The notes beneath the pieces are model-generated. The model made no database searches and was not told the origin of the DNA. It was given only the letters and a program-made list of their open reading frames with translations. Both the position numbers and the translations under genes were made by a program. From positions 1 through 64,000 of the forward strand of contig JAJYDJ010000002.1 in assembly GCA_021777565.1 (NCBI GenBank): a stretch of 64,000 nucleotides of DNA, written 5' to 3'. This document shows positions 7,376 to 16,454 of this stretch, in pieces. Numbering within the stretch: the stretch's first letter is position 1; each line of letters opens with the position of its first letter. This DNA is from a bacterium (lineage in GTDB: Bacteria; Patescibacteria; Microgenomatia; Levybacterales; UBA12049).

Positions 7376-8515
7376 TTATCTCAAATATGAGAGTGGGTTT
7401 TGGGTCACATTGTTGCGCCTAATTTCAAAATGCAAATGTGGACCAGTTGAGTTACCTGTGTTCCCTGAGAGTCCGATCACGGTCTGACCTCCCGTTACCC
7501 TATCTCCTGGCCTGACATAGATTTGAGACATATGGGCATACAGACTACTCATCCCATCGCCATGGTCAATGACCACATCCAGTGCGTAGCCATAGTTCCA
7601 TCCAGCCAAATTGACTGACTTCACCACACCATCCTTGGTCGCATGAATTGGCGTACCAACAGGAACGGCAATATCTAAGGCCATATGGTACCAGATAGGC
7701 ATCTGACTGATCGTTCCATACAGTGGCCAGTTGTATCCACCACTTGGGACGACATTGGTTGGAGCCTGAATGACGAATACTTCTCGCTTCACGACCGCCT
7801 GCGCCTCAGGTTGAATACCATCTGGCACGACCAACATCTGTCCAACAACCAGTGAGAACGTTTCAGGGTTAGCAAAGTCGTTGAATGGGAAGTTGACGAT
7901 CTTCTGAGCATCAGTGTTATATTTCTTTGCAATAGTATAGACCGTGTCACCAGCTTGTACTTTGTGTAAGATTCCCGAGACCGGTAAGATTTTCAGTTGA
8001 TCCCCAACTGTCACGGTGTCACCAGTGATATCATTTGCCCATTTAATGGTGTTGACAGAAATACCAAATTTATCTGCGATGGTTGAAAGCGTATCTCCAT
8101 GTTCTACCGTGTAGGTGACGACACTGTCACGAGGTTTTGCTGAGGCCTGGGTAGTAAACACATTGGTATCTGAAATAACTGACGTGGCAGCTTGTGCAGA
8201 CGTTGGCTGCAAAAGAGATTTTTGCTGAGAAAAAACAGGGAATGTATCCGTAATAAATGGGGCCGCAATAACGCCAATACTAATGCCTGCTAGCGTAATC
8301 GTATGCAAAAGCGCGCGATTATACTTCCCTCGCTTCATCAAAAGCAGATGTACGATCTCGTCTTTACTAAACTCAAGAACTCTTAGTCCCCCTTTTGTTT
8401 TCTTTTGCAGATAGAAAAAGAAGAACTTTACAAACTCTCGAATATCCCGCATGCGCCTTTCAATCAGCTCACCGACAAGACGTACCAGGGTAAAAATTGG
8501 TGGGAGTTGGTCCAT
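7376..8515 (-). CDS. LysM-containing M23-family peptidoglycan endopeptidase
   Basis: The 379-residue protein has a cytoplasmic N-terminus of about 65 residues, a membrane helix (about 68-88), two LysM domains (about 134-178 and 183-230) that bind glycan strands, and a C-terminal M23 (lysostaphin-fold) domain. Zinc/catalytic residues visible are H277 and D281 (HMALD), H328 and H360-x-H362 (HLH), so the enzyme looks active. It would cut peptide cross-links outside the membrane during wall remodelling. A promoter TTGCAC-17-TAGCAT places the transcript start about 7 nt before the ATG. Downstream lie the tRNA genes. Confidence 0.9.
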   Translation of the reverse strand: MDQLPPIFTLVRLVGELIERRMRDIREFVKFFFFYLQKKTKGGLRVLEFSKDEIVHLLLMKRGKYNRALLHTITLAGISIGVIAAPFITDTFPVFSQQKSLLQPTSAQAATSVISDTNVFTTQASAKPRDSVVTYTVEHGDTLSTIADKFGISVNTIKWANDITGDTVTVGDQLKILPVSGILHKVQAGDTVYTIAKKYNTDAQKIVNFPFNDFANPETFSLVVGQMLVVPDGIQPEAQAVVKREVFVIQAPTNVVPSGGYNWPLYGTISQMPIWYHMALDIAVPVGTPIHATKDGVVKSVNLAGWNYGYALDVVIDHGDGMSSLYAHMSQIYVRPGDRVTGGQTVIGLSGNTGNSTGPHLHFEIRRNNVTQNPLSYLR

Positions 8516-8585
8516 ACCTTTGTTCCTCTATGCTAGCAAAAAGAAGGGTTGAGTGCAAACTAGGTCACATTAGCTTACTGCTATC

Positions 8586-10019
8586 CTATTTTCCAAGGTT
8601 TGCCAAGAGTGCTGCGTTGGTATCAAACTTCTCGAGTTGTTGGATAAACATCTCTGTTCTCTCATCATCAGGAAGCATAGAAAGCATACGATGCATCGTT
8701 GCCATACGGTTGAGAGTGTCTGCATCAAAGAATCTTCCTTCTTCACGAGTTCCTGATTTGTGAACATCAATAGCTGGGAAGACGCGTCTTTCTGCCAATT
8801 GACGATTAAGATGCAGTTCCATGTTACCAGTTCCTTTGAATTCTTCATAAATCAGATCATCCATACGGGAGTTGGTATCCACCAATGCAGTTGCGATGAT
8901 GGTAAGACTGCCACCTTCCTGACAATTACGTGCGGCACCCAGGAATTTCTTAGATGGGAAGAGGGCTGCTGGATCAAATCCTCCAGAGAGTGTTCTCCCT
9001 GATGGTCCAACTGCCAAATTATACGCACGAGCAAGTCTGGTAATAGAATCCAAGAGAATAACGACGTCTTTGCCTTCCTCTACCAAACGCTTTGCTCTCT
9101 CAAGAGCAATTTCTGCTACTTTGGTCTGGAATTCAGGAGCGGCATCAAAATTACTTGCAACGACTTCACCTTTGACAGACATCGTGATATCAGTGACTTC
9201 TTCAGGGCGCTCCCCGATCAAAACCGCCATCAAATGTACTTCTGGAAAGTTGGTGGTGATGCCTGCTGCAATTTCTTTCAACACTGTTGTCTTCCCTGCT
9301 TTTGGTGGTGAGACGATCATCCCGCGCTGGCCAAATCCAATTGGTGCCAACAGATCGATCATGCGGGTAGAAAGTGGCTGCTTGCCGGTTGTCAGCACAA
9401 TTTGTCTGTTTGGATAAATTGGTGTTAACTCGTCAAAGTAAGGGCGCTGACCCATCTCGTCAGCCTGTTTGCCGTTAATTGTCTCTACTTTAAGAAGTCC
9501 AAAATAGCGTTCATTATCTTTTGGTGGACGAGCAATACCCCCGACCAAATCCCCTGCTCGCAGGTTAAATCGTCGTACTTGAGATTGGGATACGTATACA
9601 TCTCGTGGTCCAGGAACGAATTTAGGACGCAAAAAGCCATGTCCTTCCTGCTGGAGCTCTAAAATGCCACTTACTGGCTCTGTTGGTCCGTCAGTGAGGT
9701 CATTACCGGTGCGAACTGGCTGGGGACGATAAAATCTTCCCTGACCTTGATTTTGTCCTTGTCCTTGGCCTTGTCCACGGTCACGATAGCCATAGCCACC
9801 ACCACGAGGGGCATAGCCACGATTATTACTATAATGTGGTCTCTGATACCCACCCTGTTGAGGCTGCATATCGCCAAAATCGCTTTCCTGGGAGTAATTA
9901 TTCCCTTGTGCTGGCTCTTGTGGCATAGATTCTGGTGCTTCAGGTGCCTGCTGTGGTGCCTGTTGAGGCTCCACTGGCTGACCCACGAAATCATCAGCTG
10001 AAAAATGTTGATCATTCAT
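8586..10019 (-). CDS. rho: Transcription termination factor Rho with disordered N-terminal extension
   Basis: Residues 1-105 are a low-complexity Gln/Pro then Arg/Gly/Tyr-rich segment with GQGQ repeats instead of the usual helical domain. The OB-fold RNA-binding domain (about 115-180) and RecA-type motor follow, with Walker A PPKAGKTT (about 238-246), ILLDSITRLARAY and the secondary-site region GGFDP. All core motifs of Rho's RNA-dependent ATPase are present. The Arg/Gly-rich tail probably adds RNA affinity, as in other Rho proteins with N-terminal insertions. The gene is transcribed toward the M23 peptidase 70 nt away. Confidence 0.95.
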   Translation of the reverse strand: MNDQHFSADDFVGQPVEPQQAPQQAPEAPESMPQEPAQGNNYSQESDFGDMQPQQGGYQRPHYSNNRGYAPRGGGYGYRDRGQGQGQGQNQGQGRFYRPQPVRTGNDLTDGPTEPVSGILELQQEGHGFLRPKFVPGPRDVYVSQSQVRRFNLRAGDLVGGIARPPKDNERYFGLLKVETINGKQADEMGQRPYFDELTPIYPNRQIVLTTGKQPLSTRMIDLLAPIGFGQRGMIVSPPKAGKTTVLKEIAAGITTNFPEVHLMAVLIGERPEEVTDITMSVKGEVVASNFDAAPEFQTKVAEIALERAKRLVEEGKDVVILLDSITRLARAYNLAVGPSGRTLSGGFDPAALFPSKKFLGAARNCQEGGSLTIIATALVDTNSRMDDLIYEEFKGTGNMELHLNRQLAERRVFPAIDVHKSGTREEGRFFDADTLNRMATMHRMLSMLPDDERTEMFIQQLEKFDTNAALLANLGK

Positions 10020-10152
10020 AGAGGTTTACTTTTTATATTTGCATGTTCTGGAAACGAATGGATAAACGAATCGCGGAAGAATCTGCGTAACTCTGAAGCT
10101 ATTAAACCATAGTGGAGAGAGCCTGTCAATAGCGAGTTCTGTTGTCATAAAT

Positions 10153-10180
10153 TTGACTTTTTCTCAGATTCTGGTACACT
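10153..10180 (+). promoter_or_regulatory. Promoter of the glycosyltransferase gene
   Basis: TTGACT (10153-10158), a 16-nt spacer and TACACT (10175-10180). Start near 10187 gives a leader of about 40 nt to ATG 10228. Confidence 0.55.
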
Positions 10181-10227
10181 TTGACTACACCGAATTTTAC
10201 ATATCTGCCCATGATCTGCCCTATCAT

Positions 10228-10992
10228 ATGGAAATCCCATTACCAGAAGAACCACTCATATCGATTATTCTGCCAATAAAGAATAGCGCAGAAACGCTCT
10301 TCCCGTGTCTTCAGAGTCTCCTGTTCCAGAATTACCACCATATAGAAGTAATTGCCGTTGATGACTGCTCACGAGATAACTCACTTCAGATCCTTCGTGA
10401 GTTCCAAAAGACAGACTCGAGGGTCAGAATTATCAAAAATGTAAAGACCTATGGCCGTGCGATCAGTATCAACCGTGCGCTCAAGAAGGCACGAGGTAAA
10501 CTCATTGTCTTTATGGAGCCTACCGATATGATTACCGCCCAAAAGCTGTCCAAGCAGGTTGCTGAGCTTAGAAAAGACAAGCATGTCGTGGCTGCCAACA
10601 GTCAGTGTATGACCATGAACCATCTGGGCAAGCGCGTGGGGAAAAGTCACTACCCACTCCTAGCATCAGAGGCAATGCACCTTCCCTATCGCCAAAATGT
10701 ACTCTTCTCAGGCATCATGATCAATAGGTACCGTATTCCTAAAGATTTACTGGACTGTGAGGCTGACGAGCCAGCACTTTTTGCCGCACAACTTATCAGT
10801 AGACTGCTCACCTATGGCGAAATCGTCACTATCCCTGAATATTTGCACACCCACATGGCACAACATCTCACTGGGCATCTCATGCACAAATTTACCAAGA
10901 GTATTCGTGTCTGGCTTGAGGCTAAAGTAAACCACCAACAGGCACCAAGTCTCACGGCTGTTTTTGCCAATGTCATGAGCCCAGCTCTCTAG
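10228..10992 (+). CDS. Family 2 glycosyltransferase
   Basis: The 254-residue protein opens with the GT-A fold signature ISIILPIKNSAETLFPCLQSLLFQNYHHIEVIAVDDCSRDNS. The usual DxD position is degraded (MEPTDMI), which is tolerated in some GT2 enzymes but leaves activity uncertain. No membrane helix is seen, so it would act at the cytoplasmic face on nucleotide-sugar donors for cell-surface glycans. The ATG at 10228 is used because longer in-frame starts fall inside the promoter. It has its own promoter and no operon partner. Confidence 0.85.
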   Translation: MEIPLPEEPLISIILPIKNSAETLFPCLQSLLFQNYHHIEVIAVDDCSRDNSLQILREFQKTDSRVRIIKNVKTYGRAISINRALKKARGKLIVFMEPTDMITAQKLSKQVAELRKDKHVVAANSQCMTMNHLGKRVGKSHYPLLASEAMHLPYRQNVLFSGIMINRYRIPKDLLDCEADEPALFAAQLISRLLTYGEIVTIPEYLHTHMAQHLTGHLMHKFTKSIRVWLEAKVNHQQAPSLTAVFANVMSPAL

Positions 10993-11161
10993 CCCACTTT
11001 TTCTCCTCAAGATATCCAAAAGTTATCCACATAAATTCTCTGGCGTTAAAAATGGCTTAAAACCAAGCTATTTTGATGAAGAAAAACTATAAGATATGTC
11101 AAAATTGAACACATTTTTGCTATAGGTTGACAGAGGGGGTTGCCTGTGATACGCTTTGAGT

Positions 11162-11320
11162 ATGGCACTTGTACAGAAGCTCTCTATGCTCTTTGGGAAA
11201 AAGCCTGTGAGGCGAAAAACCCTCCAGGAATATCAACAAGAAGTCCTTATACGGCAGGCTGAAAAGCAGTTTCGGCAGATGATGCGACTAGGGAGCCGCA
11301 TGCCGGTAACTCTTTTATAA
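11162..11320 (+). CDS. Small basic hypothetical protein (52 aa)
   Basis: TTGACA at 11127-11132 and TACGCT/GATACG around 11148-11155 place the transcript start a few bases before ATG 11162, so the mRNA would be nearly leaderless. The peptide is basic (KKPVRRKTLQEYQQEVLIRQAEKQFRQMM) and predicted helical. No family recognised. The stop codon abuts a terminator hairpin that acts on the other strand. Confidence 0.5.
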   Translation: MALVQKLSMLFGKKPVRRKTLQEYQQEVLIRQAEKQFRQMMRLGSRMPVTLL

Positions 11321-11383
11321 AAAAATAAGAGCATCGCTTTCGTTACTCAAATTGTAGCTCGAATACGAAAAGCAATGCTCTTA
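11319..11383 (-). terminator. Strong intrinsic terminator for the leftward surface-protein transcript
   Basis: A 20+ bp imperfect inverted repeat (TAAGAGCAT...GCTTTCG against CGAAAAGC..ATGCTCTTA, 11326-11383) is followed on the minus strand by a run of T. It would end transcription from 15997 or 12117. The remaining 260 nt to 11643 hold only a small GCTCA/TGAGC hairpin near 11474 and no gene. Confidence 0.7.
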
Positions 11384-11643
11384 GAAAAATGCAAATAGTC
11401 CTTAAAGGCAGGATAAAAACTAGTTGCTGTATTATTGATACACAAATAGCCCTAGTCCTGTCAAGCAAAAAAATGGGCTCAAAATGAGCACTTTGGATTG
11501 CTAAAAAGGCAAAAATCATCTTTCGTATTTTTTTAGAAAGTGGTTTGTTTTTTGTAGTGAGGTAGGAAAGTTGGGCAGGCTTTTCTATCTCATTAGAGAC
11601 AACAAACCCTACTTTTCCCCTACTCTTTTTCTCTCAAGAAGTA

Positions 11644-12117
11644 CTACTGTGCAGATATGGTAGCTGTTGGCTCTGTTGTTGGTGTTGGTTTTACTTTTCC
11701 TTTTACTTCTGGTGTTGCGGTTGGACTCCCTACATTCACCGGTCCCACGGCAACGATTTTATTGGCTGTTGGGTCATACAGAATGGCCTCTTTGGCAGCG
11801 GTATACACGAGCAGCTTGTCACCATTTTTTGCATTCGCAAAGAATGGGTCACCTGAGAGCTTTTTCACGTCAGAGACCGTGGCAATAGTTGGTTGTTCTC
11901 CTTTAGGAAGCTCTATAAGCATGCCTACCTTCTGTACCAAGTCATTCGCCTCCTGTACCGCAGCTAAGGTTGGGTTTTGAAGAATCTTTTGCGTCTTTTG
12001 ATACTGCATATAGAAGTATCCTGCCAGGATCAATGCCACAAGAAGAAGCAAGAGAAATCCACCAATCATGATGGTCATAAGCACTCGTGATCCTGATGAT
12101 GATTCTTTTTCAGCCAT
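11644..12117 (-). CDS. Single-pass membrane protein, unknown function (157 aa)
   Basis: A short Ser-rich cytoplasmic tail is followed by one hydrophobic helix (about 14-37) and an outside domain of about 75 residues (EANDLVQKVGMLIELPKGEQPTIATVSDVKKL ... LLVYTAAKEAILYDPTANKIVAVGPV), then a Thr/Pro-rich tail. The fold is not one I can name. The promoter is textbook: TTGACA-17-TAAGAT, exactly 6 nt before ATG, so the mRNA should be leaderless. It lies 46 nt downstream of the giant surface gene. Confidence 0.75.
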   Translation of the reverse strand: MAEKESSSGSRVLMTIMIGGFLLLLLVALILAGYFYMQYQKTQKILQNPTLAAVQEANDLVQKVGMLIELPKGEQPTIATVSDVKKLSGDPFFANAKNGDKLLVYTAAKEAILYDPTANKIVAVGPVNVGSPTATPEVKGKVKPTPTTEPTATISAQ

Positions 12118-12123
12118 ATTCCT

Positions 12124-12152
12124 ATCTTAGGCAAGCTCTTCCTCTCTGTCAA
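12124..12152 (-). promoter_or_regulatory. Leaderless promoter TTGACA-17-TAAGAT-6-ATG
   Basis: TTGACA (12152-12147) and TAAGAT (12129-12124) are 17 nt apart, and exactly six bases separate TAAGAT from the ATG ending at 12115. Transcription would start on or next to the A of the start codon. Confidence 0.75.
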
Positions 12153-12163
12153 GGAAATTACCC

Positions 12164-15100
12164 TCAATTTTCAACACTCACTGCCGTCCATGAGAATGGT
12201 ACTGGACTAGTGACTGTTTTATTGAGCTGTATGGTAAAGCCATGAGGGGAGATTTGGGTCAAGGTATATCGTATGTCCCCCGAGACAATAGCTTGCGTGA
12301 CGTCACTCCCTACCGATGCATCAAGGGCGATATTGGCGGTAATAACTGGTGTTGCCTGGTAGTCTTTGGAGAAGGTGATACTCACATGATCACTTCCTGC
12401 TGGGATAGAGACCATACCTGCATGATCTCGGTTTACAAAAATATCTCCTAGCAAATGCGTATTGCCATGGATCACAGCATCGCCCATAAAGGTCGCGAGA
12501 CTTGTGACAATGGAGTTCGTCGCAGTGAGTGTGTCAACAACCTGGAGCATCCCCTCTACGAGGGCATTTTGTTTCACTCGAAGACTTCCTGAAACCGTTG
12601 CAGTTCCACTGTCAGAAGAGAGCGTAAGCGCACCAGAATCACTGGCGCTGGTACTCAAGCCAAGCACTGCTGATTGGGTAGAAGTTCCAAAGAGTGATTC
12701 AAGAAGCGACAAGCGAGCAGACAGAGATGCCAACTGCTCATCAACGCCGTCAATGTGGTCAGCATGAATTTCAGCCGCGCGCAATACTCCAGAGAACGTT
12801 GCATCTGACTGCACGGCCAACTGATCTGTCAAAATGCGTGGGGTAATAATCTCAAGACCAGCAGTAAGCCTATCGGTAGTGAGCTCTGAGAGGGTTGCTG
12901 AGTTGGTAGCCACGGGATGGCTCATCAAGTAGCTCAGTGCTTGCTGACCAGCAGTCACAGGATTGGCATCAAGACCTGGGATAGACTGTGCCAATGTTTG
13001 CCCAGTAGTAAAACTGTTTTTAACAAATGCTACCACGTAGCCTGGCATATCAGGATCAGTATAAGCAGTGAGCGCCTGACCTATGATACTGCCTGATTTA
13101 AGTGCTTTCATAGCAACTCCAGGGGTTGAGGATGGGGTAAGATAATCCCCTGGCAAAATCTCCCCATTTTCCATCGAAACCTTCACAGGGACACGACCAC
13201 TCAAGGCTACAAGTACGGTTTTGGCTCCCTGGATATTGCCATCACCGATAATGAGTCCTGGTTGAGTTGAGACAATACCAAGCGTATTTCTATCATATGC
13301 CCCACTACTTCGCATAACCCCAGCTGACAAACTCGCATCAATTGAGACAATTTCTCCTGGCATCAAGGTCGTATCATTGGTGTTATACATTTCAGCAACG
13401 TCAGCTCCTGTTCCCATCAATGTTCTTACGCGTACATATCCTGCCCCACCATTACCACCTGCACCACCAGTGGTTGTTTCCCCAGCTCCACCACCGCCTC
13501 CTCCGCCACCACGAGCACCACCGTTGCCTCCGGCACCACCAGTCCCAGATGGATTAACGGCACCACCACCACCTCCATCTCCGCCACTGCCGACTCCATC
13601 CGCACCGACACCTCCTGGCCCTCCAGCACCACTTCCGGCTGATCCACCGCCTCCACCCGTACCAGGGACGTGCCCTCCGGCACCACCAGATCGCTGGGTA
13701 CAAGTAGTCACGGCACAAGAGGCACCAGCACCACCACCAGCACCACCTTGGATACTTCCTCCACCGTTTCCTCCGTTGCCGGCTCCGTTAGTCGATGATC
13801 CACCTCCGCCTCCACCACCATACGCACCACTGCCCCCTACACCAGGAGTTCCTGTCGTTGCGGTACGACCACCAGCGCCACCAAAGCCTGAGTTATCAGT
13901 GCTTGCCGCAGCACCAAGCGGGCCACCGCCAGCACCACCAGTGTTGGTTGTAGAGTTAGCCCCAACAGCATTATTTCCTCCTCCACCTCCACCACCACCA
14001 AAGCTCGTTGTTGTGCCTCCTGCTGAACCTCCACCTCCACCAAAGGCTTCTTCATACATTGTCCCAGCACAGTTAGCACTGGTACTAAAACAGCTTGGCC
14101 CACCAGCACTGCCTGCCGTGCCGGCAGCTGAACTACCTCCATTTCCATGATTTCCTCCAGAACCCACCGTAACAGCGACTGTGCTTCCCAGAGATGAACC
14201 CGAGATCTGTGTCGTGGAGTATGCACCACCACCACCACCAGCACCACCAAGCTCGATAGTGGATGTGCTTCCTCCAGCGCCGCCACCACCACCGCCACCA
14301 CCACCCCAAACCTCAACAATGACCATTAAGGCGTTGGCAGGTTTGGTCCACGTACCACTCGCGGTAAATGTTTGGGTATTAGTATCACCACATGCGCTCA
14401 AGGAGAGGGTGCCAGAGCCATTAGATTGCAAACATCCTGCGGCATCGGCAGTAGGAAGTGTCCAGGTGTAGCTCCCGGCTGTTGCGCCAGCCTGAAGAGT
14501 AACTGTGTTGGCATTGGCACTGTCATTAAAGACAATATTCCCTGTTGCGCTGCTTGCTGCCCCAAGACTTATTTTTCCCGAGCCAACCGCTATGCCAGTG
14601 TCCCATCCCGTACCAATTGAGATAGCGGTATTGCCACCGTTGGAAGTGGTAATGGATCCAATAGTAATGCCGTTCATCGTCCCACCACTCGTTGTTGTCG
14701 CAGGTGGAGTTATCAGAAGACCATTCACAGTGCCAGCACCCACTGCCGTTAGACTGATACCTACTCCCGTCTGTGTCCCTGAGGTGGTAATGGTGCCTGT
14801 GGTAAGGGAAACTCCTGTTGCATTAGCAGCAGTCGTATTGGCAAGTGTCCCTGAAATTCCTGTTGCGGCGATGGTTCCTAAGTTAATGTCTGTTCCAATC
14901 GTCCCAGCAAAGCTCAACCCGTTGGTGAGTGTTCCAGTAGTCTGGCTAATTTGGATGCCGTTGGTTGTTGTGCCGCCACTGCCATTTACGTTGACTAACA
15001 ATCCATTGGTCATGGTATTACTGGTATGCGTCAGACTGAGGGCAAGAGCGGTATTGGTTCCACTGGCAGGAGCACTCGTAGAACCAAAGGTGAAGTTGGT

Positions 15101-15997
15101 TCTGCCTGCGGTTGATGGTGCCCAGTTCCACACAATGGCGTTATCTGCGTTGGAAAGAGTTGAGGTTCCTGTTGCAGCAGTCAAACCACTCAAACTTGCA
15201 CTCCCTGCTCCACCACACCCGCTACAAGAAGCAACTGTGAGTGCACCAGACTTTGAAATCTTCCATGACCCTCCAGTGCCAACAATGTCATTTAAGTTGG
15301 TTCCGGTTGCACCTGAGAGATTGAACTGTAACCCGGTCTGATCAAAGGCACCCGTCCCAGAAAGTGTAATAGACTGACCAACCAGCGCCGCTGTCTGAGT
15401 TGTACTGTCAGAAATACCAAGCACGGTTCCTGACGCCTGACTTGGCGCAATGGATTGAGTGAGTGCATTGCTGGTCAGAATTGTCCCACTGTTGGTAGTT
15501 GGCAAGCTGTAACTGTTGCCCGATGTTCCTGAGAAGTTAATACCATCCACCGTATCTGAGTTAAAGGCATACGGCACCGCAGAAAGCCTGATACGTGGGG
15601 TCATTTCTGCATCGCTGCCAACCTTGATGCCCAGATACCACGTGTCCTGACTAAAATCGACTGATCCAGGAAGTGCAGTCGTAGCACCAAGAGGTACTTG
15701 GAAGATCCCGTTGACTGTCGCCACGGTATCAGTCTCTGTCCAGGTCGCCGACCCTCCGCTTGAGACGGTATAGATACTAAAGACGACACTGTAGTTCCCA
15801 TCTGTCACGTTCGTCCCATCTGCGTTGGTCAGCTTCCCTTGAAAGCTTATTTGCTTATTAATGCCACTGGCAGCAAAAGTTCTTTGGAGAGAGAAAATAG
15901 AGGCCGAAAAGAGAGCGATCATCAAGAGCGCGATAAGTGTGATCCTTTTCACGCGTTTCACAGACAGTTTGGCTTGATAACTAAGTGTTTTTCTCAT
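12164..15997 (-). CDS. Giant glycine-rich secreted surface protein with chaperone-like C-terminal part
   Basis: The 1277-residue protein begins with a signal peptide (basic start, helix about 19-36, FAASG). A beta domain typical of CPR and Bacteroidetes fibre-like proteins follows (SFQGKLTNADGTNVTDGNY ... RIRLSAVPYAFNSDTVDG), then repeats of Thr/Gly beta strands. Residues about 555-855 are an almost pure Gly-rich block introduced by FTASGTWTKPANALMVIVEVW. After it comes GADVAEMYNTNDTTLMPGEIVSIDASLSAGVM, which recalls the intramolecular-chaperone/peptidase-G2 ends of tail-fibre proteins, then a short coiled coil (SLSARLSLLESL) and a terminal beta domain. It is probably a long fibrous adhesin; the ligand is unknown. 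Confidence 0.75.
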   Translation of the reverse strand: MRKTLSYQAKLSVKRVKRITLIALLMIALFSASIFSLQRTFAASGINKQISFQGKLTNADGTNVTDGNYSVVFSIYTVSSGGSATWTETDTVATVNGIFQVPLGATTALPGSVDFSQDTWYLGIKVGSDAEMTPRIRLSAVPYAFNSDTVDGINFSGTSGNSYSLPTTNSGTILTSNALTQSIAPSQASGTVLGISDSTTQTAALVGQSITLSGTGAFDQTGLQFNLSGATGTNLNDIVGTGGSWKISKSGALTVASCSGCGGAGSASLSGLTAATGTSTLSNADNAIVWNWAPSTAGRTNFTFGSTSAPASGTNTALALSLTHTSNTMTNGLLVNVNGSGGTTTNGIQISQTTGTLTNGLSFAGTIGTDINLGTIAATGISGTLANTTAANATGVSLTTGTITTSGTQTGVGISLTAVGAGTVNGLLITPPATTTSGGTMNGITIGSITTSNGGNTAISIGTGWDTGIAVGSGKISLGAASSATGNIVFNDSANANTVTLQAGATAGSYTWTLPTADAAGCLQSNGSGTLSLSACGDTNTQTFTASGTWTKPANALMVIVEVWGGGGGGGGGAGGSTSTIELGGAGGGGGAYSTTQISGSSLGSTVAVTVGSGGNHGNGGSSAAGTAGSAGGPSCFSTSANCAGTMYEEAFGGGGGSAGGTTTSFGGGGGGGGNNAVGANSTTNTGGAGGGPLGAAASTDNSGFGGAGGRTATTGTPGVGGSGAYGGGGGGGSSTNGAGNGGNGGGSIQGGAGGGAGASCAVTTCTQRSGGAGGHVPGTGGGGGSAGSGAGGPGGVGADGVGSGGDGGGGGAVNPSGTGGAGGNGGARGGGGGGGGAGETTTGGAGGNGGAGYVRVRTLMGTGADVAEMYNTNDTTLMPGEIVSIDASLSAGVMRSSGAYDRNTLGIVSTQPGLIIGDGNIQGAKTVLVALSGRVPVKVSMENGEILPGDYLTPSSTPGVAMKALKSGSIIGQALTAYTDPDMPGYVVAFVKNSFTTGQTLAQSIPGLDANPVTAGQQALSYLMSHPVATNSATLSELTTDRLTAGLEIITPRILTDQLAVQSDATFSGVLRAAEIHADHIDGVDEQLASLSARLSLLESLFGTSTQSAVLGLSTSASDSGALTLSSDSGTATVSGSLRVKQNALVEGMLQVVDTLTATNSIVTSLATFMGDAVIHGNTHLLGDIFVNRDHAGMVSIPAGSDHVSITFSKDYQATPVITANIALDASVGSDVTQAIVSGDIRYTLTQISPHGFTIQLNKTVTSPVPFSWTAVSVEN

Positions 15998-16007
15998 GGG
16001 CAGGTCT

Positions 16008-16059
16008 CGCGCATGCGCGTATATATATTAGTATGCAGACATTTTTTTATGTTCGTCAA
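16008..16059 (-). promoter_or_regulatory. Promoter with 12-bp palindromic operator for the giant surface protein
   Basis: TTGACG (16059-16054) and CATACT (16035-16030) are 18 nt apart. Just downstream of the predicted start, CGCGCATGCGCG at 16008-16019 is a perfect 12-bp palindrome, well placed for a repressor. The HTH protein encoded divergently at 16129 is a candidate regulator, by position only. Confidence 0.45.
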
Positions 16060-16083
16060 GTTATAAACAACAATACAATTTCT

Positions 16084-16122
16084 TTGTATACTATTGCATA
16101 ATATTGTTATAAATTGTATACT
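16084..16122 (+). promoter_or_regulatory. Promoter with TTGTATACT direct repeats before the HTH gene
   Basis: TTGTATACT occurs at 16084-16092 and 16114-16122, 30 bp apart (about three helical turns). The second contains the -10 TATACT (16117-16122), with TTGCAT 17 nt upstream and ATG exactly 6 nt downstream. The direct repeats could be operators for autoregulation. Confidence 0.5.
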
Positions 16123-16128
16123 TAATTC

Positions 16129-16404
16129 ATGCAGAATTTGCTTACCGTCTCACAAGTAGCTGCCATACTTCACATTCACCCACTCAGTGTTCGTCGCTAT
16201 ATTACGCAGGGCAAGCTCCAAGCTATCAAGATCGCCGGCAATATTCGTATCCCCCAGGAAAATTTACAGGCACTTGAAAGGCAAGCGGCACCCAGACAAG
16301 AAAGACCATCACAATCTCCCTCCCGTCTTCTTCTGCATGTCTTTCGCGACAGTGATCCCCTTTTTCGACTGGAAGGAAGAGGAGCAAAACCATCAGAAAA
16401 ATGA
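16129..16404 (+). CDS. HTH (excisionase/MerR-like) DNA-binding protein (91 aa)
   Basis: Residues 1-48 match the helix-turn-helix type often called HTH_17/excisionase (LLTVSQVAAILHIHPLSVRRYITQGKLQAIKIAGNIRIPQENL). The remaining 40 residues are basic and Pro/Ser-rich with no recognised fold. Its leaderless promoter contains direct repeats that may be its own sites. It is followed 50 nt later by a PIN-domain gene, and a surface-protein operon begins after that, so it may be an antitoxin-like partner, a local regulator, or both. Confidence 0.8.
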   Translation: MQNLLTVSQVAAILHIHPLSVRRYITQGKLQAIKIAGNIRIPQENLQALERQAAPRQERPSQSPSRLLLHVFRDSDPLFRLEGRGAKPSEK

Positions 16405-16454
16405 TGTATCAAAACATATAGTAATATGTATAAATATTTCGCAATAAATCAATT

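Noticed and set aside
6990..7487. Open frames across the tRNA cluster
   Set aside because: They are translations of three tRNA genes and an antisense piece of the M23 peptidase gene.
13377..14150. Long proline-rich open frame on the plus strand opposite the surface-protein gene
   Set aside because: It is the antisense of GGN-rich codons of the glycine-rich block; the minus frame has a signal peptide and domains at both ends.
14505..15341. Another long plus-strand open frame opposite the same gene
   Set aside because: Val/Pro/Ala-rich shadow of a Thr/Gly-rich coding region with no start signals.
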